Shown in pieces: positions 48,401-59,040 of a stretch of DNA of 64,000 nucleotides; within the stretch, counting starts at the first letter, position 1, and every line of letters begins with the position of its first letter. Both the position numbers and the translations under genes were made by a program. This DNA is from Liolophura sinensis. Taxonomy: Eukaryota > Mollusca > Polyplacophora > Chitonida > Chitonidae. The notes under the pieces are model-generated. The model saw only the letters and a list, made by a program, of their open reading frames with translations. It was not told the DNA's origin and made no database searches. The stretch covers positions 44,263,116-44,327,115 of the forward strand of contig NC_088301.1 in NCBI RefSeq assembly GCF_032854445.1, given 5' to 3'.

Positions 48401-49633
48401 GAGTTCTCAATTACTCCATCCAACGTTAGAGGTGCTTCAAGGATATATAATGCATGCTTAGGGTCTAACATCGTTTTTTTTTTCAGTCGTATGACGACGA
48501 GGAGCGAGGATATATAATGAGATAATAAAAGACTTCCAGCATAGAGTAAAACAAGAAGACTTGTGATAGCAAATTGTCACCCATAACCGCTCAGATATGT
48601 CCTTTTGTCAGTTTGCCTCAGTTGGGATATTATTCCATAACAGTTCATGTAAATGCTTAAATAGTGGCAAATACTCAGTGTAACATTCAAAAAGGCTTTT
48701 TGATGGAAAATCCTTGACTTATTTTAATTTAGTTTTTGTGACGTGGATTGAAATCATCTCACAGCTCATGTGATTTAACAAAAGACACTTCATATTTCAG
48801 GTTCTTGCCTTGTCTACTACCTAAGAAAGCCACATCCCAAAGTTGTAGCTATGCCAGAACTGGTGGTTTGGACATCGCTAACTTGTGCAGTTAAGTCAAA
48901 CTTCAAAGCCCTGAAGTTGATGCGAGCTAACGCCAATGTTAATTCCTTCCTGATGTTGTGTAGAAAGACGAACAAACGAGTTTATATGAAGTGTCTTAGG
49001 TCAGACTGCAGCCGTGTGGCCCGAAAAAGGCTTATATCCGAGGTTCGGGCACTAAAGTGCTTGAAGCACTCAAATGTAGTCACCTTGATCGATACTCTAC
49101 AGGTGGGGACACGCTTTAGTCTTGCGCTCGACTACGCGCCGTTTGGAAGCATGGACAACGTGATGGCAGAATGTAAAAACTTTCTCAGTCTTGTGGAAAG
49201 GAACAGTGTTTACAGACAGATCATCGAAGCAGTTAGCTGGATCCACTCCCAGAATTGGGCCCATCTCAACATCCATGGTGGCAGCATTTTGGTGTTTGAC
49301 AAATGGTCCATGGTGAAACTATCTGGTTTCTCCAGGGCCACGCGGCTGGTTGGCGGAGATGTATGTTCGACCTTTGACCTTCACAGTGCCTGCTGTTCCC
49401 CAGAGGTTCTGAAGAAACAGCCATATAACGCCGTGAAAGCCGATGTCTGGGCTCTGCGAAATTTATTTCTCTTTATCGCCACTGGCCAACGAATGTTGGC
49501 AGGACAAGAAGCCACAAAGGCCATCATCATAGATATATCCGTAAGAGACTGGGGTGACAATCTTTCTGAGAACAGCCTCAACTTGCTCAAGGCTTTGTCC
49601 GAGGTTAGCTCAGTGGGCCGATGTAAAAAGTAA
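45424..49633 (+). CDS. Single-pass membrane protein with cytoplasmic pseudokinase domain
   Basis: Five exons join in phase: 45424-45512, 46588-46764, 47727-48040, 48336-48398 and 48801-49633 (TAA), giving 491 residues. AATAAA lies at 49,866-49,871. Residues 1-24 are a signal peptide (core LFIFALAVILSISLF). Residues 25-198 form an ectodomain with several cysteines and an acidic end (DDEEFVDFDEP). A membrane helix spans about 199-222 (MIYTILGCVVCLLLAG), followed by RKPHPK. Residues 250-480 resemble a Ser/Thr-type kinase fold: VYMK with K278, E295 in RLISEVRALK, YAPFGSMDNVM, and SPE 414-416. The catalytic loop reads HLN (369-371) instead of HRD, and DFG is SGF (389-391). It therefore lacks the catalytic Asp and the metal-binding Asp, which makes it a predicted pseudokinase. 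I do not recognise the family. It could be an adaptor-type receptor, but the ligand is unknown. Exons 2-5 are firm; exon 1 rests on phase, donor and signal peptide. Confidence 0.85.
47565..47667 (-). mobile_element. SINE 3' fragment (first family)
   Basis: Minus-strand tail and body start: TTTATTTATTTGGTTG, GATTAGTGTTTTACGTCGCA, CTAAGAATATTTCACTTATA and GAGCATTATGGTGG. It is truncated there and lies 60 bases before exon 3 of the pseudokinase gene. Confidence 0.8.
48450..48515 (-). mobile_element. SINE 3' fragment (second family)
   Basis: A reverse-orientation 3' end, GCTTAGGGTCTAACATCG, a T-run, then CAGTCGTATGACGACGAGGA, lies in the last intron of the pseudokinase gene. Confidence 0.55.
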
Positions 49634-51729
49634 TACTACTTCATGTCCATGGACTTCATTGTTATGGTTGACCTCTACAATTTCCAGCATGGGACATAAT
49701 AATACACAGACTTCTAGTACGTTTACCGGAATCAAAAGGAACCTATTAAAAACAATCCCTCTAAATAATTCCAAAAATTTATTCGCGAACTGAAAAGGAT
49801 GACAGCAACTTTATGACACATTGTCAGTTGTATATATTGTAACTTCATGTATAAAAATACATATTAATAAAGTCCCAACGATATGTATGTGAGTATTCGA
49901 GTTGAATTTGTATTTGAATTGAAGGTAAGATCTCGTTAATAATTAACACTCAATATCATTATAATCAACATAAGTTTACCTTTGTGTGAAACTCACATTT
50001 TGAGGTGGCACATGTAAGTGAACGTGATAGATGAACTGCGTACAGATATGTAAGTATCTCGTCAATTCATTCCAGAAAATATTTACTTTTAGGCATGTGA
50101 AAACGGATATAAATGTTCATTGAGGAAAAAATGCTATCTGCAGATAGCTAGCTCATTCCCCAATACCCGATAATTAATCTATACCCTCCCACCGCCCCAA
50201 AAAAGGACCTTATGGGTGACATATGGTGGTGACACCAGATACTGAGATGAAAGTCCACTTGTGACCTGCCGAATGGGCCGATATTACTTATCATGATTTC
50301 TAACATTTGAACTTTCTCACTGGCTCAAAATCACACCGTATTAAAGTATCCCACTTTGAAAGCAGATTTCCCATGTGAAAATTCTAGTAGGCCTATTCAT
50401 GTCTGTTTTAGCGCCCCATAGTTGTCTAAACTGATGCCGTGTGCTGATGGGTCTGATGTAATCCGATGGATCTAAGCCAATTTTCAACATTAACATCCTT
50501 TCTAGTCAAGTTATGCCAAAGAACGAAAATATAATTGTTACACCTCTATCTATAAATTAGATAGCATCACTTTTCATCAGATATTTGAAGATATTTCCCC
50601 ACATAATACGTACTGTATAAATATGTGTATTTCACAGTTATATATATATCACAGTTATTGAACCGCATTTTTTTGGCGGATAAATGCAAGTTCTTTCAAA
50701 GAAGTCGCATGCAGCCTGTAGTCAGTTCAAAGGTTGTGGTCTATATATGAATCAAAATGCTATTTAATGTTTAACACATAATAAATTTCAATACATAAAC
50801 ATATGTACGTACCCGAATTGTATTAGCCCGGAGTGTTTATGATAAAATTGTGTTTTTTCTTTGTTGGTTTTGCGCAAAGGAGTGTGCTGTTGGCTTTCAA
50901 TCATTTTACGACACTAACGTCTAAATATTTGGGTGTGTCCTTTGCTTGAGTACTATAAGGATGGGTCCATTGAAACAATGATTACCCCAAGTTAGTTACC
51001 AAATAAAATGCGTTCTGGCATGTATGAAATTTATATCTAAAAATACAGGCAGTACCAGCAAGTGTGCATACGAGATTGAGATATAAGAAAGCATCAGGTT
51101 TGTGATACACCTTATGCGTTGATAAAATAAATGTATATATATGACATTCTCAAGAAATGTTAAGAAATCTCAAATGAAATAAAACTGATTGCGGTTTTAT
51201 TAAAAGTAAGTCTTACTTTATTCAAGAGGATTCAGGGTCATACAAGGCCAAGGCAATACCACCAGTATTTACGTGTTACGTATAGTTAGGCTCATTCTAC
51301 ATTTGCTCTTAAGACCAAAGTGAAAATCTTCAGCGAAATCGCCGTATTGGCATGACTGGGATCTGACAAGCTAGCTCTGTGAGCATGAAGCACAGATGAG
51401 AGAACCGTGGCGTGAAAGCATTATACGGTATACAGACGTATATAGGCCCTATTTATCCAAAGAGGTCACCGTCCAATATATCGGATTATGGTCTTTAAGG
51501 CTCAAGATGGCGGATGTATTGTTGAAAGTTAAGTTACCTGACGCATTTCACCGCATGGGATCACTCAATATAGTTCTGAACACTTAACCTTAGACCAAAG
51601 AAGGTAAAGCTACTGTTTGAGCATGCCGAAAGCACCCCAAATGCTACAGCCTATCAAAAATTGCATTGCAAGTGTGCGCACAACAGACTCACACGGAATC
51701 TAATTGAAATTCCATTTCAACATGAAAGA
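49634..51729. other. Intergenic stretch
   Basis: This contains the 3'UTR and poly(A) signal of the pseudokinase gene to about 49,890, then AT-rich sequence in which I see no coding exon. The Mab-21 reading frame stays open upstream of its ATG, back to a TGA at 51,577-51,579. An upstream splice acceptor (CTACAG at 51,644-51,649) or a slightly longer N-terminus is therefore possible. Confidence 0.6.
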
Positions 51730-52944
51730 ATGGACATGGGCAAAGGCAGGCCCAAAATGAAGATACAATTTCCAGACATTGTAAAGAACAACGTAACATC
51801 TCCGCTGGCAGAAAATCAGGTGGACAAACCTAAACATTTCAAGCCTGCTGATGGATTCTTCTTACCTAGTGTGTACACCGAAAAGACGCAGATACTTCCC
51901 AACACAAATCTGGACAACCTTCTGGAGGTTTTCCGGGAGACGCATGTAGAACCACAATCTGGTAAAGTACAAAAAATGGTTTTACAAGCTAAAGACATAC
52001 TCTTCCGGATGATTAAAGTCATGCGCTTGACAAAATACTCTCATACCGTTGTACCTTCAAACAGAGAGCCTGTTCTAGTCGGGGCAATGTTGGACAAAAC
52101 GGCCATTCTACCTGGAACCGATATTGACTTCTTAGTTCCGCTTATATTTAGTGCCTCTTTTCGTAAGAAAGACATGGGGAACGGTTACGCAACTTTAGCC
52201 CTTCCGGACAAGCTACCAGACGCCAAAGATGTGTATTCCCCGATCCGAGCGAAGACGTCGGTACATTTGTCAGCAACTAAAGTGTATCAGGTGTTCCACA
52301 GAATGCTACGGCAAGCCACTCGGGACATGAAAATTCCTGGCCTAAGCGTTGATCTCTCTCAGCTTTCTTCGGGATCACTGGATTTGGTATTGGATGTTGG
52401 GCAAAAGTTTCGCATACACGTCATACCAACAATAGCCATTACATGTAAACAGCTGTATCTCGTTGCCAAACCGTATGATTTCGATGCCGACGTTATCCCT
52501 GCAATATATTGGCGATATGATTACCACAGAGACGAAAAGAAGCTTTTTGACAGAGTAACGAATGCCGATGCAGGACGTCGCAAAATGGCGCTCAAAATTG
52601 CCAAAGCCGTAGCACAACAAGACAAGAGACTGTCATTAATTTCCTCATACCAACTGAAAACATGTCTCTTCCAAATGATTGAAAGCGAAATCGACTTTTA
52701 TCCAGGCTGGCAGAGGAAGCCATTAAAAGCATGTGTCTTGGAACTTTTTGAAAACATCCACGATGCAGTGGAATCGATGTGGCTTCCCCACACACAACTA
52801 TCCGGAGTGAATCTTTTTGAATATTTACCACCTAAAGGTCAAGTCCCGACTGTTAAGTTACTCAAAGAACTTTCGGAAGAGAAAGGGCTCGTTCGATTTC
52901 TTCGTCGTTCCGTGGCTAAGGCGGAAATACAATATTTTGAATAA
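51730..52944 (+). CDS. Mab-21 / cGAS-like nucleotidyltransferase-fold protein
   Basis: A 404-residue uninterrupted frame from ATG 51,730 to TAA 52,942-52,944. Mab-21 domain proteins include cGAS and the cGAS-like receptors, which make cyclic dinucleotides on nucleic-acid sensing, and the ADP-binding mitochondrial adaptors MID49/51. The fold's landmarks are VGAMLDKT (G118, A119) at the GS loop, TDIDFLVPL with acidic pair D131/D133, and SLDLVLDVGQKF with D218 at the third acidic position. LYLVAKPYDF, NADAGRRKMALKIAKAV and ISSYQLKTCLF are typical of the C-terminal half. The acidic triad is kept, but the usual Gly-Ser is Gly-Ala, so activity is uncertain. No membrane segment is apparent, unlike vertebrate MID51. 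No clear zinc-binding Cys cluster is seen. The call to Mab-21 superfamily is firm; cGLR versus MID-like is open. Confidence 0.87.
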   Translation: MDMGKGRPKMKIQFPDIVKNNVTSPLAENQVDKPKHFKPADGFFLPSVYTEKTQILPNTNLDNLLEVFRETHVEPQSGKVQKMVLQAKDILFRMIKVMRLTKYSHTVVPSNREPVLVGAMLDKTAILPGTDIDFLVPLIFSASFRKKDMGNGYATLALPDKLPDAKDVYSPIRAKTSVHLSATKVYQVFHRMLRQATRDMKIPGLSVDLSQLSSGSLDLVLDVGQKFRIHVIPTIAITCKQLYLVAKPYDFDADVIPAIYWRYDYHRDEKKLFDRVTNADAGRRKMALKIAKAVAQQDKRLSLISSYQLKTCLFQMIESEIDFYPGWQRKPLKACVLELFENIHDAVESMWLPHTQLSGVNLFEYLPPKGQVPTVKLLKELSEEKGLVRFLRRSVAKAEIQYFE

Positions 52945-52945
52945 A
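52940..52945 (+). terminator. AATAAA overlapping the Mab-21 gene stop codon
   Basis: The hexamer begins inside the last sense codon (GAA) and spans the TAA stop. Use of it would leave almost no 3'UTR. A second AATAAA at 53,635-53,640 is the more normal candidate. Confidence 0.4.
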
Positions 52946-55216
52946 GCCTATATAGTCCACTTATATGCCTATTATTCTGTCCTATGTTAAGTTTCCTTCT
53001 ATTTACTGAGTAGTTTATCCCTTCCTGAGATTTTTTTTTTAACTGGAAGAAACGAGAAAGTAATAAGGAACTAAATTCTCTGGCCATTTGTAAATTTGAC
53101 AGTTTTACCTGATCCACGGCAGATATAAGGTAGTTTAACAGTTCCCATATTTGAATACAGAAAGGCCGTTGATTGTCTCAGGTATTGTATAAGTGATGTA
53201 AGCCAGTCTATGTTGGGCGCTGTATCATTTTGCATTTACACGCTTTGTGGTAAAAGGCTTTATCAATTCTGGGCAAAGCTGATGTCCAGGAAAGCCCCAT
53301 ATGATGAGCCGTAAGCCAAACAAGTATGCTATAACCTTCAGGACCCCAACATTCACACTCAACCAGTCCTTGGCCACTCTGTATGCTCCTCAAAGAGACA
53401 GTTAGTCGAGGACATGTTTAATCAACATGGCTTATAGTTTCATCAGAGATTCAGGCATACATGTAAATAGCTCCTGTGGTACCGATCATGAGTTATACGC
53501 CACCTTGCTGCAGCATAACCCAGGCCTTACAGCTATCACTTTTAAAATTCTAACAATGGAAATAACTGTTTTTTTTTTTTCGTTTTTTTTTCTTCAAAGA
53601 GCAATGTCTCTGTTAAAAGAAAAGATCACCCTTCAATAAAGTACTCATCATCCAAAACGCCATCTCAAGCAGATTCATAACATGTTTTTCATTCGTGTTT
53701 TTCCTTTTTACAGTGAATAAAATGCTAAAGATTGTGGTTCTATGGTAGACTCGTTAGGCCATATAATCAAGCTGAAGCAGTGACATCGCTGAATATTTCA
53801 GCTCCTAAACATGTCGTGCTTTTACCACATCTGTAACTGTATTTAATTTGAAAATCTGACCGTTCGAGCAAAGATTTAAAAGAATCGGTCACCTCACTTT
53901 GCTTTAGTCTGTTCAGTATGACCAAAAAGTCCACCGTAATAATAATAAAAAAATCATGAAAACCATAAATGGAACCTGCAAGAATAGAGAAACATAGATA
54001 TTAAGATCTTATATCCTTCGCAGCTACTTGTATATATGCGTGGAAAGAAAGTAGTGCATAATCTATACTTTGACGGTTGACAATGCCTTTGTATGCAAGA
54101 TGATTTTGTATGCTTCATCAGCAAGCAATACTAGTACAAATGATGGCCTTGTACGCTTTGACGCCAAAATAGCCATGCTTTGACGGCAAGCAATACTTAA
54201 AATTGTTCACTGATACAATGGCAGACAGTATTAATGATAAGAGTCAACATTAGTGACCATGATAGACTAATAACCTTTGACAAGTTACTGACGAACTTTC
54301 TAGTGCGTTACATGCAGATATTGTAAGCTTTGACAAAAAAAAAATTCCTGTGGAAGCGGGTATACTTTCTCTGTCAGTGGGTTATATCTTACTGTAGCTC
54401 TAATCACCTAACTGAGTTTGATATCAAACAAAGTTTTTTGAAGTTGATATATTTTTAATGTCATTCCTTGTAAACTGACAGCAACAGACATCTTTGTACC
54501 TGGCATCACAATACCATGCTTCTCCTTAAATATGTAATTCTAGCAGGAATATTGATTTTCTTTCCTCAGATGGATAGACCATCTAATGAACAAAATACTC
54601 TTATTTTTACTTTCCAAAAGGCTAGTAAAGAAATGTTATATTTTACTTTGAACACTACTATTATCTGTCCCAAATTTGAGAAGAATTAGGTTAAGCTCTT
54701 CGCTCATTCCAGTTTGGTCTACAATAATCTACCTGGAACATAGTTAAAAAAGGGGATTGGATTGGATTGATTGGTGTTTTACGACGTACTCAAGAATATT
54801 TCACTTATACGACGGCGGCCAGCATTATGGTGGGTGGAAACCGGGCAGAGCCCGGCGGAAACCCACGACCATCCGCAGGTTGCTGGCAGACCTTCCCACG
54901 TACGGCCGGAGAGGATGCCAGCATGAGCTGGTCTTGAACTCACAGCGACCGCATTGGTGAGAGGCTTCTGGGTCACTACGCTGTGCTAGCGCGGTAACCG
55001 ACTGAGCCACGGAGGCTCAAAAAAGGGGAGGAAACCATCCAACATGAGGTTTTACATCTTTACAGATTTCTCGCATCAAGGCCATGGCGAAGGGCATAGT
55101 CATTTACAATACTAGTACCGTCTTTCCAATCTGGCGATGTTCATTTATAAAACTTATATACATACGTATGTAAAATAAAAGCTAACAACAGGGTATGGTT
55201 GCCTGATTTTTAAGGT
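52946..55216. other. Intergenic stretch between convergent genes
   Basis: No coding exon is recognised. It holds a poly(A) signal at 53,635-53,640, T-runs near 53,570-53,590 and a near-complete SINE (54,757-55,016). CTTTGAC recurs loosely between 54,070 and 54,330 without a fixed period. Confidence 0.6.
54757..55016 (-). mobile_element. Young full-length SINE with target-site duplication
   Basis: Minus-strand copy: GATTGGTGTTTTACGACG, CAGCATTATGGTGGGTGGAA, AACCCACGACCATCCGCAGG, then reversed boxes CTTGAACTCACAGCGACCGC and CGACTGAGCCACGGAGGCTC. AAAAAAGGGGA occurs on both sides. Few differences from the consensus suggest recent insertion. Confidence 0.9.
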
Positions 55217-55946
55217 TTTATTTAAACAATAAAACTAAATCACACCCAACAAAATATATACAACCAAGTTTTTAAATCCCAGCATTCTCACATTCAACCA
55301 TTTCAATTCATTTCGAACATACTCATCTAAAATGGAATATTGAGTTGAAAAGAAGTGTAGATGATAGTATACAACTGTACATAGCACAATTCAAGTTGTT
55401 CTAGTCAGCACAGTAATTGTGATATATCTACCTCTTTGTGTTAAACCATAAAGTTTGTGGTCACATAAACTGACGTTACACACAATCTCTCATTTCCGAT
55501 GAATCTGTAATGAACTAACAATGACACAAAATGCACAATAACATGAACAGGATGAAACGGGTACAAATGACAGATATGTACATTTGAAAGATCAGCCATA
55601 TTCACAAGACCCTGGTTAAACAAGTTTACATTCCGGAAATATCAAAGGAAAACAGCTCTGGCCAGCACTAAGGTCAAACCAGGGCTTCCATATCAGCCGG
55701 AAAACACAAAAGTTACAAAACCTTTGAAAATATACGAACAGCAAAATGATTTCAGACATAAAATGATCACAAGAGAAGACACTATTGTACAAAATTAGAT
55801 TGATGAAATATAAATAAATGAAAGAAAACACTATTCATAGATATAAACTCAGGTTTAACTCTGCAAAACCGACTGATCTAGATTCCAAACTGAAATGTAA
55901 CCTATTTAAATTGAATTAATTTATACAATCTAGACAAATACCCTCC
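55217..55946 (-). other. MANF 3'UTR candidate
   Basis: Minus-strand sequence after the MANF stop has no coding continuation. A reverse-complement AATAAA lies at 55,217-55,222, giving a plausible 3'UTR of about 720 bases. Confidence 0.5.
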
Positions 55947-58643
55947 TCATAATTCTACATTTTTTCTAGATTTTGCAGCTTCAGGAGCATACTTAGGCAT
56001 AAGGTCTTCAATTACTTTGATGAAATCACTTTTCTCTGCGCATCCTTTGCAAGCATTGTCCTCACCCCAGTCTGACAAAATTTTCTTCAGTTCTTTGACC
56101 TTCAGTTTCTTCAGGTTCACTTTTGTCAAGTCAATAGATTTTTCTGAAAAACAAGAACAATTTATTTAATATCTGCACCTCCTTGAGATAATCATACGTT
56201 TCCTTGTATAACTTAACTAAAAAATCAGGCCACTATATATTATATCATGACATCCATTCATAACTACCAATAGCAACACTGCTTCAAACAGATCGTTTCC
56301 AAAATATCACTAACTTTGTCTTGAAATTAGTAATACATGTCCATTTGTGCTATATCTAAACGGTAATAAATAAATAAATCCACACCTCAGTCTTTGAATT
56401 ACAGATACATGTATCACACTTCATGGAAAGCTATTAACACTTTTCCAATATAATGTGGTAGCTAGCACTTGAAACTTAATGCCTTGCCATTTACACAGAC
56501 GCATGCGAGCAATACCTTTTACATCTTAATTCACAGAAAATCAAAAGGTTTGAATTCTAATGCCACTTGCGTTTTATGAAAGCCTAAAGCGTCCCCTTGC
56601 AAGATAAATTGTTTTCATGTGCCATGTGCACACCGAATCAAATCCACTTAACAAAGAAGTGAATAACACGTACTTGAATATTACCATGAATCTCACACTT
56701 GTAACTTATTAAATATATTTAAGAGCATGACACATCAATTCCTTTACTCTATTAAAATTTTCGGTCTATTAACAAATTTCCATTGACAGTCTAACACTCA
56801 GTGATCTGCTCTATGAGCAAAGAATAGTTGACAATACACCTTCACTGAAACCAACATGTTTTGCATGTGACAATTTTCAGACGTAGGCTGAATATTTACT
56901 CACCATATTTAAGATCACAAATAGATGGATCTTTTGACTTCAACTTTTCACAGACAAGTTCCTTTGGAGCCCCCCAGCTTATCGGCTTAGCCAACTCTTT
57001 CACTATGTATGTTGCTGATGTATCAACGCCTCCAAGATAATAACACTGCAACAAATGTTATAAGTTAAGTTTCACATTGTCACATGTAAAATATATAAAT
57101 GCATACATATATGTATGTGACAAGTTTTCTACTTCTTAAAAAATGGAAACTGAAAAACTCTATCCAGTAAATAACAGATGTTATAAAAAATGTAAAAAAG
57201 CTGTCCTGGCACATTTTAAATTAAATTTATATTTCTGGGATTTTTACACAGAGGATAGTTAGATTCAGTTGAAGCATCCCCTCTCAAATATGACCATTTA
57301 TGAGGAGGTTGTGAAATAGAAAACCAAATCCAATAAGATCAGAGCAATCCAAGACCTCAGTTTCAAATCATAACATGAGAACCAGAATTTGGTTTTCCAG
57401 ACTTCATACTTTTCCAGATTTCAGTGGGCTCTGGGACTAAGAGGAATATTGAACAAGTGAACAAGTTTTAATTGCAAATACTGTTAGAACTATATCTGAG
57501 TGCATTTATGACAACAGAACAAAAAATCCGACAAACAACATTTGCAAACACTATGTTTACATGAAATGGAAAATTTCAAATTATACTTACAAATCGCTCA
57601 TCTCTTCCTTTCACTGTTTTACAAAACTTTTTAAATTGTTTTTCTATTTTGTCTGCATTGGACTTGATATCCGAATCCAGGCTGTCAGAAAATCTCTGTA
57701 CTACACTCAGGCAAACTGTGAATGAAAAAAAGGAATTTAATTCCACAACACTGTACTCTTTATTTAATTTGATCAGTGCTTTATGAGCAGTATGATGGGA
57801 GGAAACCACCACCTTCAGGTTGCTGGCAGACATTAGCAAGTACAACTGGAGAGGAAGCCAGCATATGCTGAACATGAACTCACATCGACTGCATTATGGG
57901 GACTTTTGTTCTATATGTCCCATAAGTTCTTTCAAAAAGCAGAGCTTTATAGATAAATACTAAAAATAAACTTATCTACGCCTTATGGTAGTGAAATATA
58001 AATGGGCTTATTTATTTGATTGGTGTTTTACATCGTACTCAAAAATATTTTGCTCATACGACGGCACCCAGCATTATGGTGGAAGAAAACCTGGCAGAGC
58101 TTGGGGAAACCCATGACCATCTGCAGTTTGTTGACAGGACTTTCCCACGTGAGGAAGGCAGCATGAGCTGCATGGACATAAACTCACTGTGACTGTATTG
58201 GTGGGAGGCTCCTGGGTCATTGCGCCATGCTGGCGTGCTAACCCCTTGGCTATGTAGGCCCCAAAATAAAAGATACTCAAGGTAGACAATTGAAAATTAA
58301 TCTTTCCTTCACGTCCGTGAAGTTGTCAAGAAGGATTTTTTTGAGACCATATTCTTTGCTAAGACAGAACTGTTAGTAATGCAGGCTATGTACTTATTCA
58401 TGACAAGTGTAATCATTGAGTAAGTACCAATAAATTCAATGTGTCTTGACTAACAGGAATTTGTTTTACCCTCAGTTTAAAATCAGAATTATCCATGCAC
58501 TTCGTAATACTGCGAAACTGAGCACTGTACTTGTATCCTACTTTACCTTCACAGTCTCCTTCCTTCAGTTTTGCCTCGGTGACTGTGGATAATATGCCCA
58601 ATATTACTGACGCTAAGGCCAGGCAAATGTGCGTTGGATTCAT
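55947..58643 (-). CDS. Manf: Mesencephalic astrocyte-derived neurotrophic factor homolog (MANF/CDNF)
   Basis: MANF is an ER-resident and secreted protein with an N-terminal saposin-like domain and a C-terminal SAP-like domain. It is induced by the unfolded protein response and supports neuron survival. Four minus-strand exons join in phase: 58643-58547, 57715-57591, 57045-56904 and 56143-55947, giving 186 residues (human about 180). Residues 1-24 form a signal peptide ([14 protein letters not shown]). [13 protein letters not shown] starts the saposin-like domain. [35 protein letters not shown] and SICDLKY follow, giving the family's eight-cysteine pattern. The C-domain has [19 protein letters not shown], the CKGC redox-type motif and LMPKYAPEA. 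The chain ends NVEL, in place of the usual KDEL-like RTDL/RSEL retention signal. Intron 1 carries two reversed SINEs. The gene is divergent from HSPA14. Confidence 0.95.
57757..57903 (-). mobile_element. SINE fragment (first family)
   Basis: Old minus-strand copy in MANF intron 1: TTTATTTAATTTGATCAGTG, GCAGTATGATGGGAGGAAAC, CAGGTTGCTGGCAGAC and ACTGGAGAGGAAGCCAGCAT. It stops before the tRNA-like head. Confidence 0.75.
58007..58263 (-). mobile_element. SINE, near full length (first family)
   Basis: Minus-strand copy in MANF intron 1: TTATTTATTTGATTGGTGTT, CAGCATTATGGTGGAAGAAA, TTGGGGAAACCCATGACC, a deleted middle, then GGAGGCTCCTGGGTCATTGC and TAGGCCCC at the head. It is moderately diverged. 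Confidence 0.85.
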
Positions 58644-59040
58644 GCTGGCTTATTGAAGTTCTTCTGGTAAGATAAAAAGACAACTGGACAGGAAAGATCT
58701 CAACTAATAAGTACCACCGGTAACTTTTTAACAAGTACACAAGCACGCCTTCTTCCTCAACGAAACTTTCAGCTCACACTTTGTCTACTTTAAAATTCGC
58801 GTTGATCTATTTGATGCGCTTGTCCCACTAAATACTTTCAATTTGGTATAAAGTACACGTGTTATTCCCTATAGACCCTGCGTGTTTTCACGTCACGAAT
58901 CTTAAGTATGAAGAATAACATCACAGAACACACATCAGCTGTCTCTTACACGTGTACTCAATCCGGATGTCCATTTGGCACATTCTGATTGGTCGACGGC
59001 AATTTGACAGTGCGATCTCGTTCAGCTTAGTGCGAACGGG
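58644..59040. promoter_or_regulatory. Shared divergent promoter of MANF and HSPA14 with UPR-type sites
   Basis: About 400 bases separate the start codons of MANF (-) and HSPA14 (+). On the minus strand 58,888-58,895 reads TGACGTGA, the UPRE core bound by XBP1/ATF6-type factors. At 58,988-58,998 ATTGGTCGACG differs at one base from the ERSE-II pattern ATTGGNCCACG, and it includes an inverted CCAAT box. Two CACGTG E-boxes also occur (near 58,856 and 58,949). The sites are seen directly; ER-stress control is inferred from known MANF biology. Confidence 0.55.

Noticed and set aside
54070-54335. Loose recurrence of CTTTGAC
   Set aside because: The spacing is irregular and flanks do not align, so I could not support a tandem repeat.
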